A stretch of 64,000 nucleotides of DNA from Camarhynchus parvulus (GCF_901933205.1 NC_044585.1:8370001-8434000); one strand, 5' to 3'. Shown: positions 39,563-53,100, counted from the stretch's first letter. Made by a program: numbers and translations. The notes: generated by a model from the sequence alone, not told the origin.

Positions 39563-39602
39563 CTGAACCAGGGTTTGTTCCATTAGTACAGCTGCTAAAT
39601 AT
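39563..39602 (-). other. Micro-exon-like island, minus strand, unidentified
   Basis: A 40-nt minus-strand segment lies between a long pyrimidine tract ending catcccag and a perfect CAG|GTAAGT donor. One frame reads YLAAVLMEQTLVQ after a single split base. Both splice signals are strong, but 40 nt gives very little coding evidence, and its incoming phase does not match the end of 40,261-40,361. It could also be a non-coding exon or chance. Confidence 0.12.
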
Positions 39603-40260
39603 CTGGGATGAAGCAAGAAAAAAATATCTTTCTATTTCTCAGCAGTTAAATGCTGCTCTGCATGGCCATTCAGTCAGGTCACAGAAACCAGGGTAAATTT
39701 TCAAAAAGCAGATGGTTACAAACCTCTGTAAAATCTGCATGTGTTCAAACGTCAAAGGCAGCACCTTTTTGAAAAGCCAAGTTAATTAATACCTGTGATT
39801 CTGTAGGAAATGAAGTGCAGGAAGCTTTCCCTTGTACCTTGCCCCTGACTGGATAGCTGGAACTACAGTAATTACCTTGTATCAGAATGTCATTTTTCAT
39901 TTCTTGCAAGTCTTGTTTAGGCAGACAGGTTCTTAAATTACTGCTCATTGTCTGCTCTGTAGTGAGGCAGACCTTTCAATGCTGTTTTCCACACCTGGAA
40001 GCAGGAATTCAGAAGGTGGCTGACACATACTGAGCAAAGGCACGTGCTGGGCAGAGCTCTGGCAGCTCCATCAAGCATTTTTTCTGCCAGCAGTGGGCTG
40101 CTCTTTGTCATTCTGGCTGATCCCACAGGAAAGGAGAACATGAAAGGCATCCCAATGTTTAAACGACTTCTGAGATGCTTGTGGTTTTGTTTTGGGCCAC
40201 TGCTCGAGCCCAGGGATAGTTTGTGATTGGGTAAAGAGGGGAGAAGTGACTGATACTCAC

Positions 40261-40361
40261 CTTATGTTCTTGATAAAATCTCATGGGGATCTGGTTTAAT
40301 TTTTTTCCCGGAATCTGACTCATTAAGCTATAACTACTAATGAGGGGTATTTTTCTGGGAC
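40261..40361 (-). other. Small exon-like island, minus strand, unidentified
   Basis: This 101-nt minus-strand segment starts after cctgataattgtag and ends at an AAG|GTGAGT donor. One frame is open for 33 codons after two split bases, reading PRKIPLISSYSLMSQIPGKK and then LNQIPMRFYQEHK. The other two frames contain stops. It ends in phase 0. The acceptor has a weak pyrimidine tract. No protein family is recognised and the case rests only on splice-site appearance and an open frame. Confidence 0.12.
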
Positions 40362-42738
40362 CTACAATTATCAGGAAATAAATCCCAAGAGGCTGGGAAG
40401 AGAATCAACAGGTCCCATTCTAAGGTGAGGATAATTCCTTGGCCACAACAGAGTTGCCTTTTCCCAAAAAGTAATTCTCGCATTTCTACTTTGGCTGACC
40501 TCAATCAAATGTCCAGGTGTACCCAGCTTTAGGTACATGGGACTTACATGAGTCCTTACTTCTTCTCTTTTCAGTATGAATATGAATAAATCCAGTGTAC
40601 ATACATTTCCTTGTACATACTTTTTATTAACTCTCCTTGCTTGATCCTTATGCTCTTTGTATCCTGTGAATAATTTCTAGACCATGGATGTTTTTCTTCA
40701 CCATCCCTGGTGTAAGTTCTGCTGTCTGGTTCATATGTTTAAAACTCCTTAATCTGTGTGCAAAAAACTTTCCCCCATGTTCCATGTGGGCAAGGTTGGG
40801 CTCTTTATTAAGGCCTAACATAATTCTCATTAAAATTCTAAAACCTGCTAATTCAGATGACTAGTGCATGACAGATTTTCATTAAATATGCTTTATTCAT
40901 TTACAGATGTTTAAAGGGATGATGTGCTAAGAGCACTGAACTGATTCAATCCAGTGCTAAGCCCTCTGACAACACTGTGAATGTATAATTCTGGTGGTGA
41001 GATCTCAGCAGAAGTGTTGCCTTTAATATCTGGTCCCTGGCATCAGTGGGGCTTAAGAAATAAGAAAGTGGCATATTTATTCACCACTTAAATTTTTTAA
41101 CAGCAAGAGTTCTTAAAGTACTTGCTGAAATATTTAAGCCAAGCAAATAACAAGTAGATGATGTGGGACAGGGAGAATAAATTCCCTGATTTATTGAAGA
41201 AAAGTGAATTCTAGAACATAGTGTGAAGAACATTCTTGTTAAACTGACTGGAGATTATTCTCTAATTAAATTGTTCGCAGTAGATTATTGAATTTGAGAA
41301 TCTGTAAAGGAGTTCCAGCCCAAGGCTGCAATCTGACCATCTAACCCTTGTGAATGTCAGTCACTGGCAGAGATTAGTCTAGAAAGGTTTGCAGAGCTGT
41401 CAGCAAGTTCACCCAAAATCAGCTGCTTGGCAAGAATAGATTAAGAAGGGACTTTAATGTGCTAATGCTGCAGCCTGCCATCTCCTTCATTTTGTGCTGG
41501 GAGCGGGAGAGAGAAATCACGTTTCGGGGTAGTGAAGAGTAAGACTCACAGTTCTCTGTCAAAAAGGAATTCACAAACTGAGTTTTTGATTTAAAGCTCT
41601 TCCTTCACATCTTTCCCCCCTTTCCCCCTTCCTTTTTTTTACAAGGAAGCCTCTGAAGGGCATCCAGAAAGGATAGGATGGAGAGGGGAAGCAGCAGATG
41701 TACAGCTCTTATAAACACTCACTCTTCCTTGGCATTTATGGGCTGCATCATTTTAACAGCTGGATATATGTTCCTTTATTTGCAGTTGATCTCTTAAAGT
41801 GGCACTTGTTCAGTGACTTTTATGACCCTTTAGACTTCAGATGCCTGTACATATTTTGAACAAAAGGCAGAAACTAATAAACTGTGCCAGTCCTCCTCAG
41901 AAGTTTCCAAATTTCCTAACTCTGCATTTCAGAGCAAGTTGCCAGGTTCCGCTGGTGGAGGAGGCTGTGGCTCTCCCAAAGGCAGTGTGAAAGGAGCAGG
42001 TTACACTGATTTCCATTCTGGTTTCTTCTCCCGTGCAGACTAAACTGAGAGAGGCCCTGGGGCTTTTCCTGCCAGCAGCAGAGCTGCTGATGAAGCTGCT
42101 CTCACTTCACCTTGCAACCCCAGTGCTCCCCTCCAGCTCAGGGCATGGGAACTCATTTCTTCTGTGGCAGGGGCTGGAAACCAAGGAGAGACACAAATCT
42201 GAAAACCATTGCAAACTCGTTTTGCCTTTTAGATTTCTCTTTGTGTTTGGGATAAACCAGCAGATGCTAGTCTAACATAAACAAGTGCACTGAATTCTCC
42301 TGGGAAGGAAGGGTGAATCTACCAGGAACCCTCAGGAGCTGTTAGCTGGCTGACTCTGAGCAACACCAAAGCACTTAGACTTACCCTCCTCTTTATGTTT
42401 AGCCTCACATTGGGGCTGATGAGAAGGAGGTTTTAGTGAATTTGGGAATAATCCAGCAGAACTCTGGTTGGTTCTTTATGCTGCAATGTCAAGCTGTGCT
42501 CAGAGCAGGTCATAAGTCCGGTGACAAGGTAATGATTCTCCAGGATCTGATCACAGAGCAGTTCAGATGAAGCGGATGATGGAAATTTTACTTCAATGAT
42601 TTGGAAATAATTAGGCAGATGACTCAAATTTTTGTGATAGAAGCTGTAACGTCATATGCTTACATGAGCATTCATGTAAGGGTGAGGGGTTTTTTTGCTA
42701 CATGACCTTCCTTAATCATGTGTATTTGAGAGGAGAGG

Positions 42739-42758
42739 AAAAATACCATGGTATTTTT
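42739..42758. repeat. 20-bp perfect palindrome centred on ccatgg
   Basis: The ten bases aaaaatacca are followed directly by their reverse complement, with no spacer. The centre is ccatgg and the outer parts are A and T runs. It could bind a dimeric protein or be fortuitous; the A/T flanks make an accidental extension easy. Confidence 0.85.
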
Positions 42759-43526
42759 TAGGCTGTGAGCCAGAAGTTTTGCTTCAATGTGGGCAAATTA
42801 TATCACTATTGTTCAGCTTAGGTATTTAGAAAAATCTCCCTATCAGAGCTATGAACATTTCTCTTTTACAATGAGCCCCCAAAGTCACTGTGTTCATGGA
42901 CAGTTTCCCCATAACACATCTCCAGGAAGCATGCAAATGGAGCAGGTCAAAACCCAAGTGCATAACACCTGAGCAGTTTAATACTTATCAGCTCTTGACC
43001 CTGAATTTCACTGGGTTCTCTTTTCAAGTGCATGACTGCACTAACCTTGCTGTGTCAGGAAACTTTGTGTCCAATCCTGTAATTATGCATTAGATGTCCT
43101 GGCAGGAGAAAGGCAATGGAGTTTCTTTGCTGAGCTCCAAGTGCAGCCTGTCATTATTTATTAAAGAGCAAGTAGCTGAAAATTCAACTATTCTTGACAC
43201 TGCAGCCTTTCCCAGCCTTATTTGTGCAAGTGGTAAAGTCATTTGTAGAGAAAGACATCTCCAGACACTTCTGAGGGAGCTGAAATGATACATTTTTCTT
43301 ATTTAGTGAGGGCATCTGTTTTTATTCTCATTCCAAAGGTGGGACAGCATGGTCAATTCCCCTAATGCTCGCAGCTCTCATGTCAGCACGTCTGAAAAGG
43401 AGAGTCCCAGCAGAAATCTCAGGAGCAAGTTGTAATTAATTGAAGCAAGCAGATGGCTCCAGCTTCGTGTGCCTTAGCAAAGTGACAGCCTCTGATGGAG
43501 GAGCTGTGGCAGCACAGAAGAGAGGG

Positions 43527-43550
43527 GCTGGGATGAAAGCTGGGATGAAA
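43527..43550. repeat. 12-bp tandem duplication
   Basis: The unit gctgggatgaaa occurs twice head to tail without mismatch, and a third copy begins (gct) before the match breaks. It is local slippage with no visible function. Confidence 0.8.
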
Positions 43551-46500
43551 GCTCTCCATGTGCATCTGCAGCAGGCTTAACAGGGTCTGCATTCAGGCAA
43601 GTGTTGCCTCACCCCTCATTGAATTATCTCTCTCAAATGGCCTTGGGCAAGGGATGGCTGTAAGGGAAGGAGAAAGAGGTGAGCCAAGATTTATTCTCAA
43701 GACAGTGTAGAGTAAGATGCTAAGTTTGAATGTCAGGCCATAATTGGCTCCCAGTTGGCTCTGTGAGTTGTTTTTTCTTATTTTGGGAGAGGAGTGCCTT
43801 TTCTGAATAAAACCCTCTTCTAAATGCATTAAACAAATTCAATTAAAAGTCTGAAAATGCTGTTCAAGGATGAGCACAATCACACATGGAATGAGAGTCC
43901 AAAGTAACTTCTGACATAAATACATCCTTACAAGTGTAAACAATCAGCTTTGTGCCATTTCTGAAGGGTGTGTTTGGTCTTTAAGTCAGGCTGGTTTGAG
44001 CAGAGAAATTCAAGAGCATCTTTTCTTTAGGAGACTCCTTCTGGATACATGAAGTGTGACAGATGGGGGAACTTGCTGGCTCTTGGATAAGTTACTGAGA
44101 TATTGCAGAGCTGCTGTAAATATTGTAGGACCTCATGACAGTCAAAGAAGATGAAAAATGACACCCACCCAGAAGGGCTGCTAAGTGTTTGTAAAACCCC
44201 AGCTTTTAAGAAGAAATGAATTTCCATCTGCCTGCAGTTTGGGGTCCTTGGACCTCAGTCCTCTAAGGAGAGTCATGGTGAAATGGATCTCCCCACACCC
44301 CATCGGTGTCTAGAGAAGGATCCTCCAGGGTTTTATGACGCAATATCATTTGCTGAGGGCTCAGACTGCTCCAAGCCACTTCCTACAGGTGGCCTGAGTA
44401 CCTTGCCAGAAGTATTTGGTTCTCAGAGAAAAATCAGACTGGCCTGACTTTTGTAACTGCAGGTGACAGGGATGGTTTTGTTTTCTCTTTAGCTATGTCC
44501 TCTCTTTCTTTCTTTTGTCAGGACATGCCAAATTTGAGCCATAAGCTTAGTGCCAGTTTCTCACCAGCATTCTGAATCCACAATTAGAACAGATTTTTCT
44601 TTATAAGGTCTCTATGCACTGCAGCCAGCAGAGTTTTCTTTAAATCCTTATACCCAATTTAACCTCATGTGTTAAAAAAGTTTTATTCATTTTCTTGATT
44701 ATTGATTATCTCATTTTATTATTATCTTCAGATACTCTAGAGTTTGACTGCAATTTCTTTTTGGCTGCAATTTCTGATTGTGAGGGAACCTGTCATAAAT
44801 CAGCACTTTCTACAGAGCAGCTTCTCAATCTGGGTGGTTTTGTACCACTCACTCAGGTAAACTCCCAGATGTGGCAGGATCAGGCCTCTTATTCTGAGGT
44901 TCCTGATAATTCAAGTTAAAGTTTTCCATCAAAACTTCTTCCAAGTTCAGCATAAGCATAACTGATGGAGTCAAACCAGTTCCCTGATAGTGCTAATTTA
45001 AAACTCATCCCTTATCTTCTGATTCCAAAGGCATGGCTGGATAAATCTTACATGGCCCTTTGTGGAAATATTTTCCAACTTTCTTTCTCCCATATCTTCT
45101 GGTTTTGTGTGTGCATACACTTTTTAAAAAGAAAAACTTGCTTATGTGCCAAAATAAGATTTCTGTTGCTGCTTTTTCTTTGTTCCATGGTTTCTCTGTT
45201 TAAATTGCCTCACAGCAGTTCCTTTTCATTCACATGTGTTTATCAATTTTTAACATTTTCCATTTACTATATTCATGTCAAAAATTAGCAGGAGTAATGT
45301 TACTGATATAAGCTTTATATTTATTTACTGCCTTGCTTCCAGCCTGCCTGAAAAACACTGAAAACAAGTGTGCTGTTTGCAAAGATGTCTGACTTTGAGT
45401 CAACAGCCATCCAAACCAAACTGGTGCACACTGACATCTTTGGGATCTGAAGGAATCCAAATTATTCCTTACTTTGTAGCCTACAGCCTAAAGGTGTTTT
45501 CTGGGAAGAGCTGGAATCAATCACCTGAAGGGGCATATTCTCAATTTTCAGTATATAGCATCCATGTTCTGTGCTTACTGAAAACCAATTTTTTTTTTTT
45601 TACTAAAAAACAAAATATCTCAAGCCGTAAAAAGTTACCTAAAATTCTGGAAAACACAATTTGACCTGCACATACTTTTCCTTTCAAACTCTCCTGTAAA
45701 ATAAAAAAGGAAATCAAACCAGTTGGAAAAATAATTAGCAGAACAAACGCTGCTGTTCCCAGAGGAGATGCTGTGTGCCAAAGCAGTGAGTGGAAAGGAT
45801 GGGCACAGCTGAGGCACAGCCCAGCCCTCCTTCCCCCTCTGGAACACAAACTGGAAAATGCTGACAGACCCTGAACTGTATCTGGGCAGGTGAGAGTCAT
45901 GCTGTAATAAAACACACCTCTGTCAAGCAGATAACCCCTGGATTTAATTCAGAATCTGATGCTTAATTCTGCATCATCATTCTTCTCTTTCTGTGTTTAT
46001 CACACCAAAATATGTACTCTTTCCATCTGTTAATACTCCAGAGCCTGTTTGACAACTGAAAGCAGCTGAAAGCTCTTAATTCTTGATTTGTGTTTTGTTT
46101 TTTATGGGATGGGCCTTTTCTTTTTCCACATGGTAGTTAACACAACAAAGCTAGATGCTAAGAGCTGGTCTGTTCTTCACTGAAGTTTGCCCAAAACAGA
46201 ACAAGATTTGGAAGAGAAAGCTCTACTCCAGAGCTTATTAAATAGAATTTGAGTGGATTGACAATTATTTGAGGCTGATGTCTATTTAAAAAAGTACCCT
46301 TGGTGAATATGTAGGAAATCCCAATTTTCAATAAACAAGGAAATTGAAAATATCATACAGATGCTAATGAATGGAACACCAACTCTGTCAGAATTAGCCA
46401 AATTCATCCCTGATATGTAATGCTTAATATTGAAATACAAAATAATGAAATCTGTGGGCCCTTCTGAATGGGAGATTGGTTGTGCAGAGCCCTGTGAGTT

Positions 46501-46700
46501 CTGCTGGAGGTGTGCTGTGATTTACAAACACTGTGACTCTTGTCCTGTGGCAATCCAGAGAAGGGACAGGGGCTGATGGTTGGGGAAATATGCAGTGGTG
46601 AGAGGTCTGAAGGGTCCAACCTGAGCACACAGCAAGCAGTAAATGCATGTGTTGGCCCAAAACCAACCCTCCCAGGGGGCTCCAGCCCCATTGTTAGGTG

Positions 46701-47120
46701 CCAGGTTGTCACATTCACATTTTCTGAAAAATCCCTTTGCCCAGGATTTTTCTCCTAGGAAGCAGAGAAGCCTCAGAGAAAAAGAAAAACAATAATTATC
46801 TGATTTGCTTCTCCTGTGCTTTGCTCCTTTGGAATGTGTTTGGAGATTGTTTCATTGGATTCTGGAGTGAGTTGTTTTGACTCAATGGCCAATCAGGGCC
46901 AAGCTGTGAGAGAGCCAGGAGTTTTCATGTTTATCTTTTTAGCCTTCTGTAAGTATCCTTTCTGTATTCTTTAGTATAGTTTAGTACAGTATTCTTTAAT
47001 ATCATATAGTATCATAAAATAATAAATTCGCCTTCTGAGAACATGGAGTCAGATTCATCCTTCCTTCAGATTCATCATTCCTTCCTTCATCTGGGCACCC
47101 CACAAAACACAATACCAGGT
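46701..47120 (+). repeat. 6-bp target-site duplication enclosing a solo LTR
   Basis: ccaggt is present at 46,701-46,706 and again at 47,115-47,120, directly flanking the LTR body. A 6-bp duplication is the length typical of avian class II (ERVK-type) integrations. Confidence 0.65.
46707..47114 (+). mobile_element. Solo LTR of an endogenous retrovirus, plus orientation
   Basis: The element starts TGTCACATTC and ends in cacaata, a slightly mutated terminus where CA would be expected. The U3 part contains an upstream CCAAT box (46,889-46,893). The R region has a polyadenylation signal AATAAA at 47,021-47,026 followed by a ccttctgag...acatggagtcag block. The same AATAAA-ccttctg-acatggagtcagat order occurs in the minus-strand LTR at 58,357-58,739, so the two are diverged members of related families. 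No primer-binding site or internal retroviral sequence follows, so this is a solo LTR left by recombination. The passerine ERVK-like assignment is from memory and needs a Repbase/Dfam match. Confidence 0.8.
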
Positions 47121-50100
47121 CACCAAGAAATTGTGCTGAGGTGGTGGCAGCACAGCCCTGCTCTGTCCCCTGGCACCTTCTGCTCCTTTCCAGGCGACAC
47201 TTCTCAAACACCCAGATCTGGCTGAGGTTTCAGGGGTTCTCAGGTCTCCCTTCGGTGGCTCAGTGCTGTGGCTGTGCTGGAGATGGGATATAATCCAAGG
47301 TTTGGGCTGGGAGAGATGCTCTGGGTCACCCCAGTATGGCAAACTGGGAGTTTGGGAATTATCAGCTGAGGCAAAGTGAAAGCAGGAGGCACAGCAGGAG
47401 AGTGGGTTCTTCTGGCACAGTTGATTTCCAGGGTTCTTCTGGCAAATACACAAACCCTTTGGACAATTAGTGGCACAAAACTCTCTGTTCCCGTCAAAAA
47501 GGGGGTTTCCATTAAGAAAAGGTCTGGCATTTCTGCACAGCAGCAAAACTCCTCTCTCCTGTGACTTTCCCTCATTTCCCTTTCAGTTGTTTCCTTTCCA
47601 TGTGAATTCAGCAGGTAAACCAACATCTCTCCCTGTCTTTGGGGGTGCCTGTGCTTACTCCAAGTCACAGAATTGTTTTGTAGGTTGAGACTGCAGCCTG
47701 GAGGAGCCCTTGGTGTTCTCCTGGGGCAGGCAGGACACCCAGCTGGATGGACCAGAGCTCAAACCTTCCCCAGCATCCCTTCCTCCTCTGCCAAATGGAG
47801 CTCTGGCAGCCCTGGGTGAGAGCACAACCAGAGTAGAAATCCCATCTGCGTGCAGCAGAATCATGCAATGGATAAGAAAATCTAGTTATGCTAAAATTTC
47901 TCTTGCTCTGTCTTTTGACCTTTTGTGGCACCTGGTAGCTCATTTGTCTTCCAGCACTAACAGAAATAGGAAGAAGGAAGCAAATTAAAACTAGAGAGCT
48001 CAGAAAATTGAACATGGATTCAGATGAGACAGGAAAAGCTGATTTTTATTGTGGACGTGTCCATTATCACTCTCTACTCATCCAAGGTAGGTCAAACTTT
48101 TCAAACTTGGAAAATTTTTTTGTATTGTCTGTTGAACCTAATCAAGCCATGATTCAATTAACTGGGTTGAGAAGGATTCTAGTGAGTTATTTGTGCACCT
48201 GACAGTGTGTGCTGAATACTAATAGTCTGGGTAATGTTCTCCAAGTTCTTCATCAGCAGCAGCTGGAGCAAATTTTTTACTTTGATGAGTAGGGAAAAAG
48301 AAGAAATCTATTTCAGTGCAGCGACAGTAGTAAATTTACATTACAAACACAGCGATTGCTAAGCATTACTGGAATTCAGCTGCCAGAATAAAAGCATCGG
48401 CATTCATTTAGTTTCATTTCCAATTATAAGAGATCCTGATGAGTTTTTTTCCTCCAAAATAAAAACTTTGCAAACCTAGCTTAATTACAAAACTACACGG
48501 GCCACTACCCTCCTTGTCTGGCCGTGGCTGTTGTCAGCTGTCATCCCAAGCATTTTGAACTCAGTTGGGTTTTGGGGAGGGGAAAGGCAGTTTTTGGTCC
48601 TGTGATTAGTGTAGAACTTCTTTTGTTTCACAGCTGAGCATGGCAGTGGGCAGGGTTATGTGAGGAAGAGCTGTCCCTGGTAAATTCAGGACATCCCTCA
48701 GCCCCTTGTTCACTGTGGGAGCTGAATCTCTGTCAAGCAGCTCCTCTTACTGGAGTAAATATTTAAATTCACTAATTTAAACTTTTAAGTTCACCAGACT
48801 GGGATTTTGAATTTTCTGTGCACTTTACCTGGTGTCTGCTCCAGCCAGTGGGAGACATTCTCTCAACTCCGGTGGAAGCAAGGCAGGCTCCTCCTGTGTG
48901 GGTTGGACAGGCAGCAAGCAGAGGGCTGCTAGAATAATTCCCTGCTAATCAGAGAATTCCTGACAGCAGCAGCAGTGCAGGAGGGCAGGTGGGGACACAG
49001 CTAAAGGACAGCAATCAGTCTGGTCACTTCACTGCCTGCAGCTCCCATCTCAAGGCAGGTGACCCAGCAATAAACATTATTCAAGGGAATTTGATGGGAA
49101 CAGATATTTTAAAGACAAGGCACATAGAAACAAATCCTGCTGTCAGCATAGGAGTGATTTTGTTGAAAGAGCGGGGTGGAGAGGATCTTTCCTTTCAAGT
49201 TCTGCTCAAACAAGATTACTGAGGCTCTCCCTTTGCTTCCACACTGAGGCACGATGCCCCCAAACCCTTCCTCGGACCACAGCCCTTTGACCTTCCTGCA
49301 GAGCTTCTGGGAACCTAAGGAAATTAAGACAAGGCAACAGGCACAATGTCTAAAATCTCCTGCCCAGGACCCAAATTTCCTGAGCTCACAGCAGGAATGA
49401 AATATTTCAGCTGTGACATAAAGCCCCTCATGCTTGTTGAGCAGAGCAAGGCAGGGATCAGATCTGATTCATTAATAAACTTTTGTATGCAGTAACTCTG
49501 CTTTTTCTTCAGGCTCTTGCTGCTATACAATGAAGTACATGATTAAACCCAGCAAATGTCAGCTCAGAATCAATCTGGTTTGAGCAGGTTCTTTTTAATT
49601 CAAGTTACTTCAGTGGTGTTTTCAGTTGCCACTTGCTGAACAGTTGGAGGGTATTGGTTATGTTACAATCCTCAGGAAAAATTAATTCTGTTCAGACCTA
49701 GTGCAAGCAAATTTTATTGTGCATGCAGCTGCTCAAGATTAAGTAATTATATGGTGAGGCTTTGGAGGCAATGAATTTTAGATGAAGCATGTACACATTT
49801 TTATTATGCATACATTTTTCTTGATCAGTTTTCTCTTCATTTGGTCACTCACTTATGTAGAAGCAATGAGCAAAATCTGCATATTTCACTCTTTAGAAAG
49901 AAAATTTCCACTTACAAAGCTGTGATGCTTTCAGCCCACGCATCCTTCAGTGAATTTTCAAAATCCACTGATCTATTACACTCCACACAGCAACTTCAAT
50001 AAACAGGTCATCTCAGAAAGACCCAGGTTAGACCCTCAGCTGGCTCAACAATCTTTTCTCTTTTGAGCTCTCTTTGAGCTCACTTAGAACCATTTCACCT

Positions 50101-53100
50101 TCAGTTGAGCAGGGGTGGCATCATGACCCAGGTCTCATCAGGGGATGTTTTACATGGGGTTTCTTTGTTGTTTAGAAAAGGTTATAAATCAAAAGTTTCC
50201 TCTCTTTGTTTTGTTCTTTCCAGGCAGCTGAAAGTTCTTTCTCTTAAAGCTGGTTTCTGAAAAACACCAAAAGAAGACAAAAGGCAGAAAAGCAATTCTG
50301 AAACAAAGAGCAAAAGGGGATGTTTTCAAAAAGAGCCTTTCAACAGCTTCACAGCCCACATTACCTGAGGTGTATTTATGTAACTGGTCCAACCTTAGCA
50401 AAGCCTGCAGCAGCTTTGGGTTTCAGGTCAGATCTGCTCACCATGATTTTGGCTCCACATCTCAAAGAGGGGATTCTGCTGCCACCCTGAGCACTCCCCT
50501 GCCCCTGCTCAGACCAGAGGCTTTGCCCTGGGGCAATACACCCTGGAACTGCTCCAGCACAGGCTAAGGGGGTCATTCTCCAGTCTTTATACCAAATTCA
50601 TGCTCTTGTGGGACCATCTGGCCACATACATTGGAACCAGATCAAGCATGCAATTGCATCTCTAGGGAATTGGTAAAATGTAAAACAAGGAGCTTCTGTT
50701 TATTTTCTGGTAGCTGAAGAGGATATGGGATCTCAGAAAATGTTAAAGTGCTTCAGACAGCTGGTATGTGATCCTGACAGTGAAAACTGGTACATGATCC
50801 TGACAGTGAAAACTGAACCTGTCAACTCTTTAAAAAATTGAATCAGCAGAGCCAATTCATAGTGGGCCAGTGCTCTGTGTCTAACAGCTGCAGCAGGTTT
50901 GGCCTAAGATGGATAAATTATATCAGTGAACCATGATGTGAGCATGCAGAAGATGTGAATGCAGCTGAGGGAATTGTGTTTCTGTCAGAAAAACACACCC
51001 TGCAAGATACCTCACCCTAAAGCTCTTTGGCTACATTATTTTTGAGGCTCTGTCTGAGAGCTTTTTCCATGACTGCCTTTCCTTCAAGCCCAGTTTTTGC
51101 AGCACATTGCCATGGTGTGGGTACACAGAAATACTAATACTGTATTCTGAAGAGGTTCTATAGCAGGAAAAAAAAGTATATCTATGCATTTACAGGTATT
51201 TTTAGCTAAATAAATACAGGTACAAAGCTGTCCCTTGTCACATAGCAAAATACCCAATGTCTGATTGCCTGTGTGGAGTGTGAGTCAGCTTTATAAATTC
51301 AATCAGCAGAAGACTTATTTTATTGTAAATACCAGCCAGGATTACCATGCCACTTATCTGCTGGTGAATGAAGACATCATAAGCAGGTGCTTTTAATGGG
51401 GCTGTAGAAGAATTCTGTGTGCTTGGAACACTGATCAGGGCTGAGAATGTTCCATAAGAGCTTGCTGTGGAAGGAAAGCCTGGTCTGTCACTCAGCTGTC
51501 ATGGCCCAAGGATGGTCCAGCCTCCTGATGCCACATCACACCAACAAGAAACACAGGTGAGCCCCAGAAAATCTGCAGTAATTCCATTGTAATGTTATTT
51601 TCTGTCAACACCTCCTAAAAAAAACCCTGATATTGTTCAAAACAATGACTATGAAAAGTGATGTGTCTTTGTGATCCTGTGCACTTCAGCACTGCATGAA
51701 TAAAAAAGGGATAGATTTCTTCTAGGCTGTATTTTATGTTACTGAGCCTGTCTTATCTGTTCAGACTGATGCCTCTTGTTCTGTATTTTATCTAAATGTA
51801 TGTTACAAACTGCCTCGTGTGGAGGCAAGAGAAGCAGTGTGGTGCCAGAGGGGCTCAGGGGCTTTGCTTAAATCAATGTTTTGTTGACTTTAGTGGAGCA
51901 GGGTGTTGACCCCCTAACAGGGTTTTTGATGATACATCTAAAACCACTGTTTGTGCTGCAGTTGCCAGTAAATGAAACCAGCAAATTCTTTATTAAATGT
52001 GCCTCCAGAAGTGAGAGGAGATTTGCAATGGTGAAAAACAGGGCCTGAACTCTTGAAAGCTGAGCTGTACCCATTTTTTCTTGGTCTGTACCAGCCATGG
52101 GTAATGATAATTACGTTGCCTGTCCCCATCTCATATGCAGGAAAAACATATGAATAGTTGGAGATATTATTTTTTACTTTTAAACATTGTAAAATGAGGA
52201 GGGGGGAGAGGAAAAAATCTTGTTTTTATGAGCAAGGATCATAAGAATCAAAACTGGAAAGGATAGTAGAACACAGGACAAAAACATTTCATTTTAGCTT
52301 TTGGCAGTTTGTAAAAAAACCTTTTAATGAAAAACTGTTCTGCATGAGGAAACAAAATATCTCAGTGAAATGTTTTGACTACTTTTCATGGCTATTTAAA
52401 TGGAGCTAAAATCCAGAAAGTTGTACAAAATAATACCATGGTGTTCCAATGCCAGTAATTCTTATTTTTGGTGCTCCAAAAGTGTAAGGAAAAAAAAATC
52501 TGTTTTTCCTCTGAGGTTTTCTAGTTTAGGGCCCAAGTTTCAGGCTTGTCTCAGTTGCCTGGCCTGGGTGTGATGCTGTCCTGGCAGCACATGTGGCATT
52601 TACAGAAACTCTGCTTTTCAGGGCATTTTGGGGTTCACTGCAGCTGCAGCAGGGCAAGGCCAGCCTTGCAGGGACTGCTGCAGAGGATGTTTCAAGCAAT
52701 ACACATCAAAGATTTTCTTTTCTAAGATTCAAACCTAATTTCTTGCTGGGAGAACTCAGCTTTTACCTGAGAGGTGTGCGTGAAAGAAAACTTCAGAACA
52801 ATGACTTTTATGGCATCTGCCAATATTTTCATTTTAGCTTAACGGGGGATTTAAATTATTATTGAGTCCTATTTTCTGGAGAGAGCAAATGCTCTCTTTG
52901 AGAAATTTGATTATATTGAGCCTCTAACTGAATAAACACAATACCAGCCCCAGTGGACTAATTCCATTAAGATTTGAACTATCCACCTTGAAGTTGCTCA
53001 TGAATACAAAGTGCCAGAGCTGCTGGCATTGCTGGGTTTGCAAAGCAACTTGTACATTTATGTGTCAGATAATAAAAGCCATATTTATTTAGATATTCAA

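Larger units (their letters stand above)
40362..46706. other. Non-coding unique sequence
   Basis: No gene or mobile element is supported. Small structures are a 12-bp tandem duplication at 43,527-43,550, a 20-bp perfect palindrome at 42,739-42,758, and a T-run at 45,590-45,601. Open frames are short or lack any family resemblance. Confidence 0.6.

Noticed and set aside
47055..47668. Two overlapping minus-strand open frames of 163 and 142 codons
   Set aside because: They overlap each other in different frames, one runs into the solo LTR, and neither resembles a known protein.
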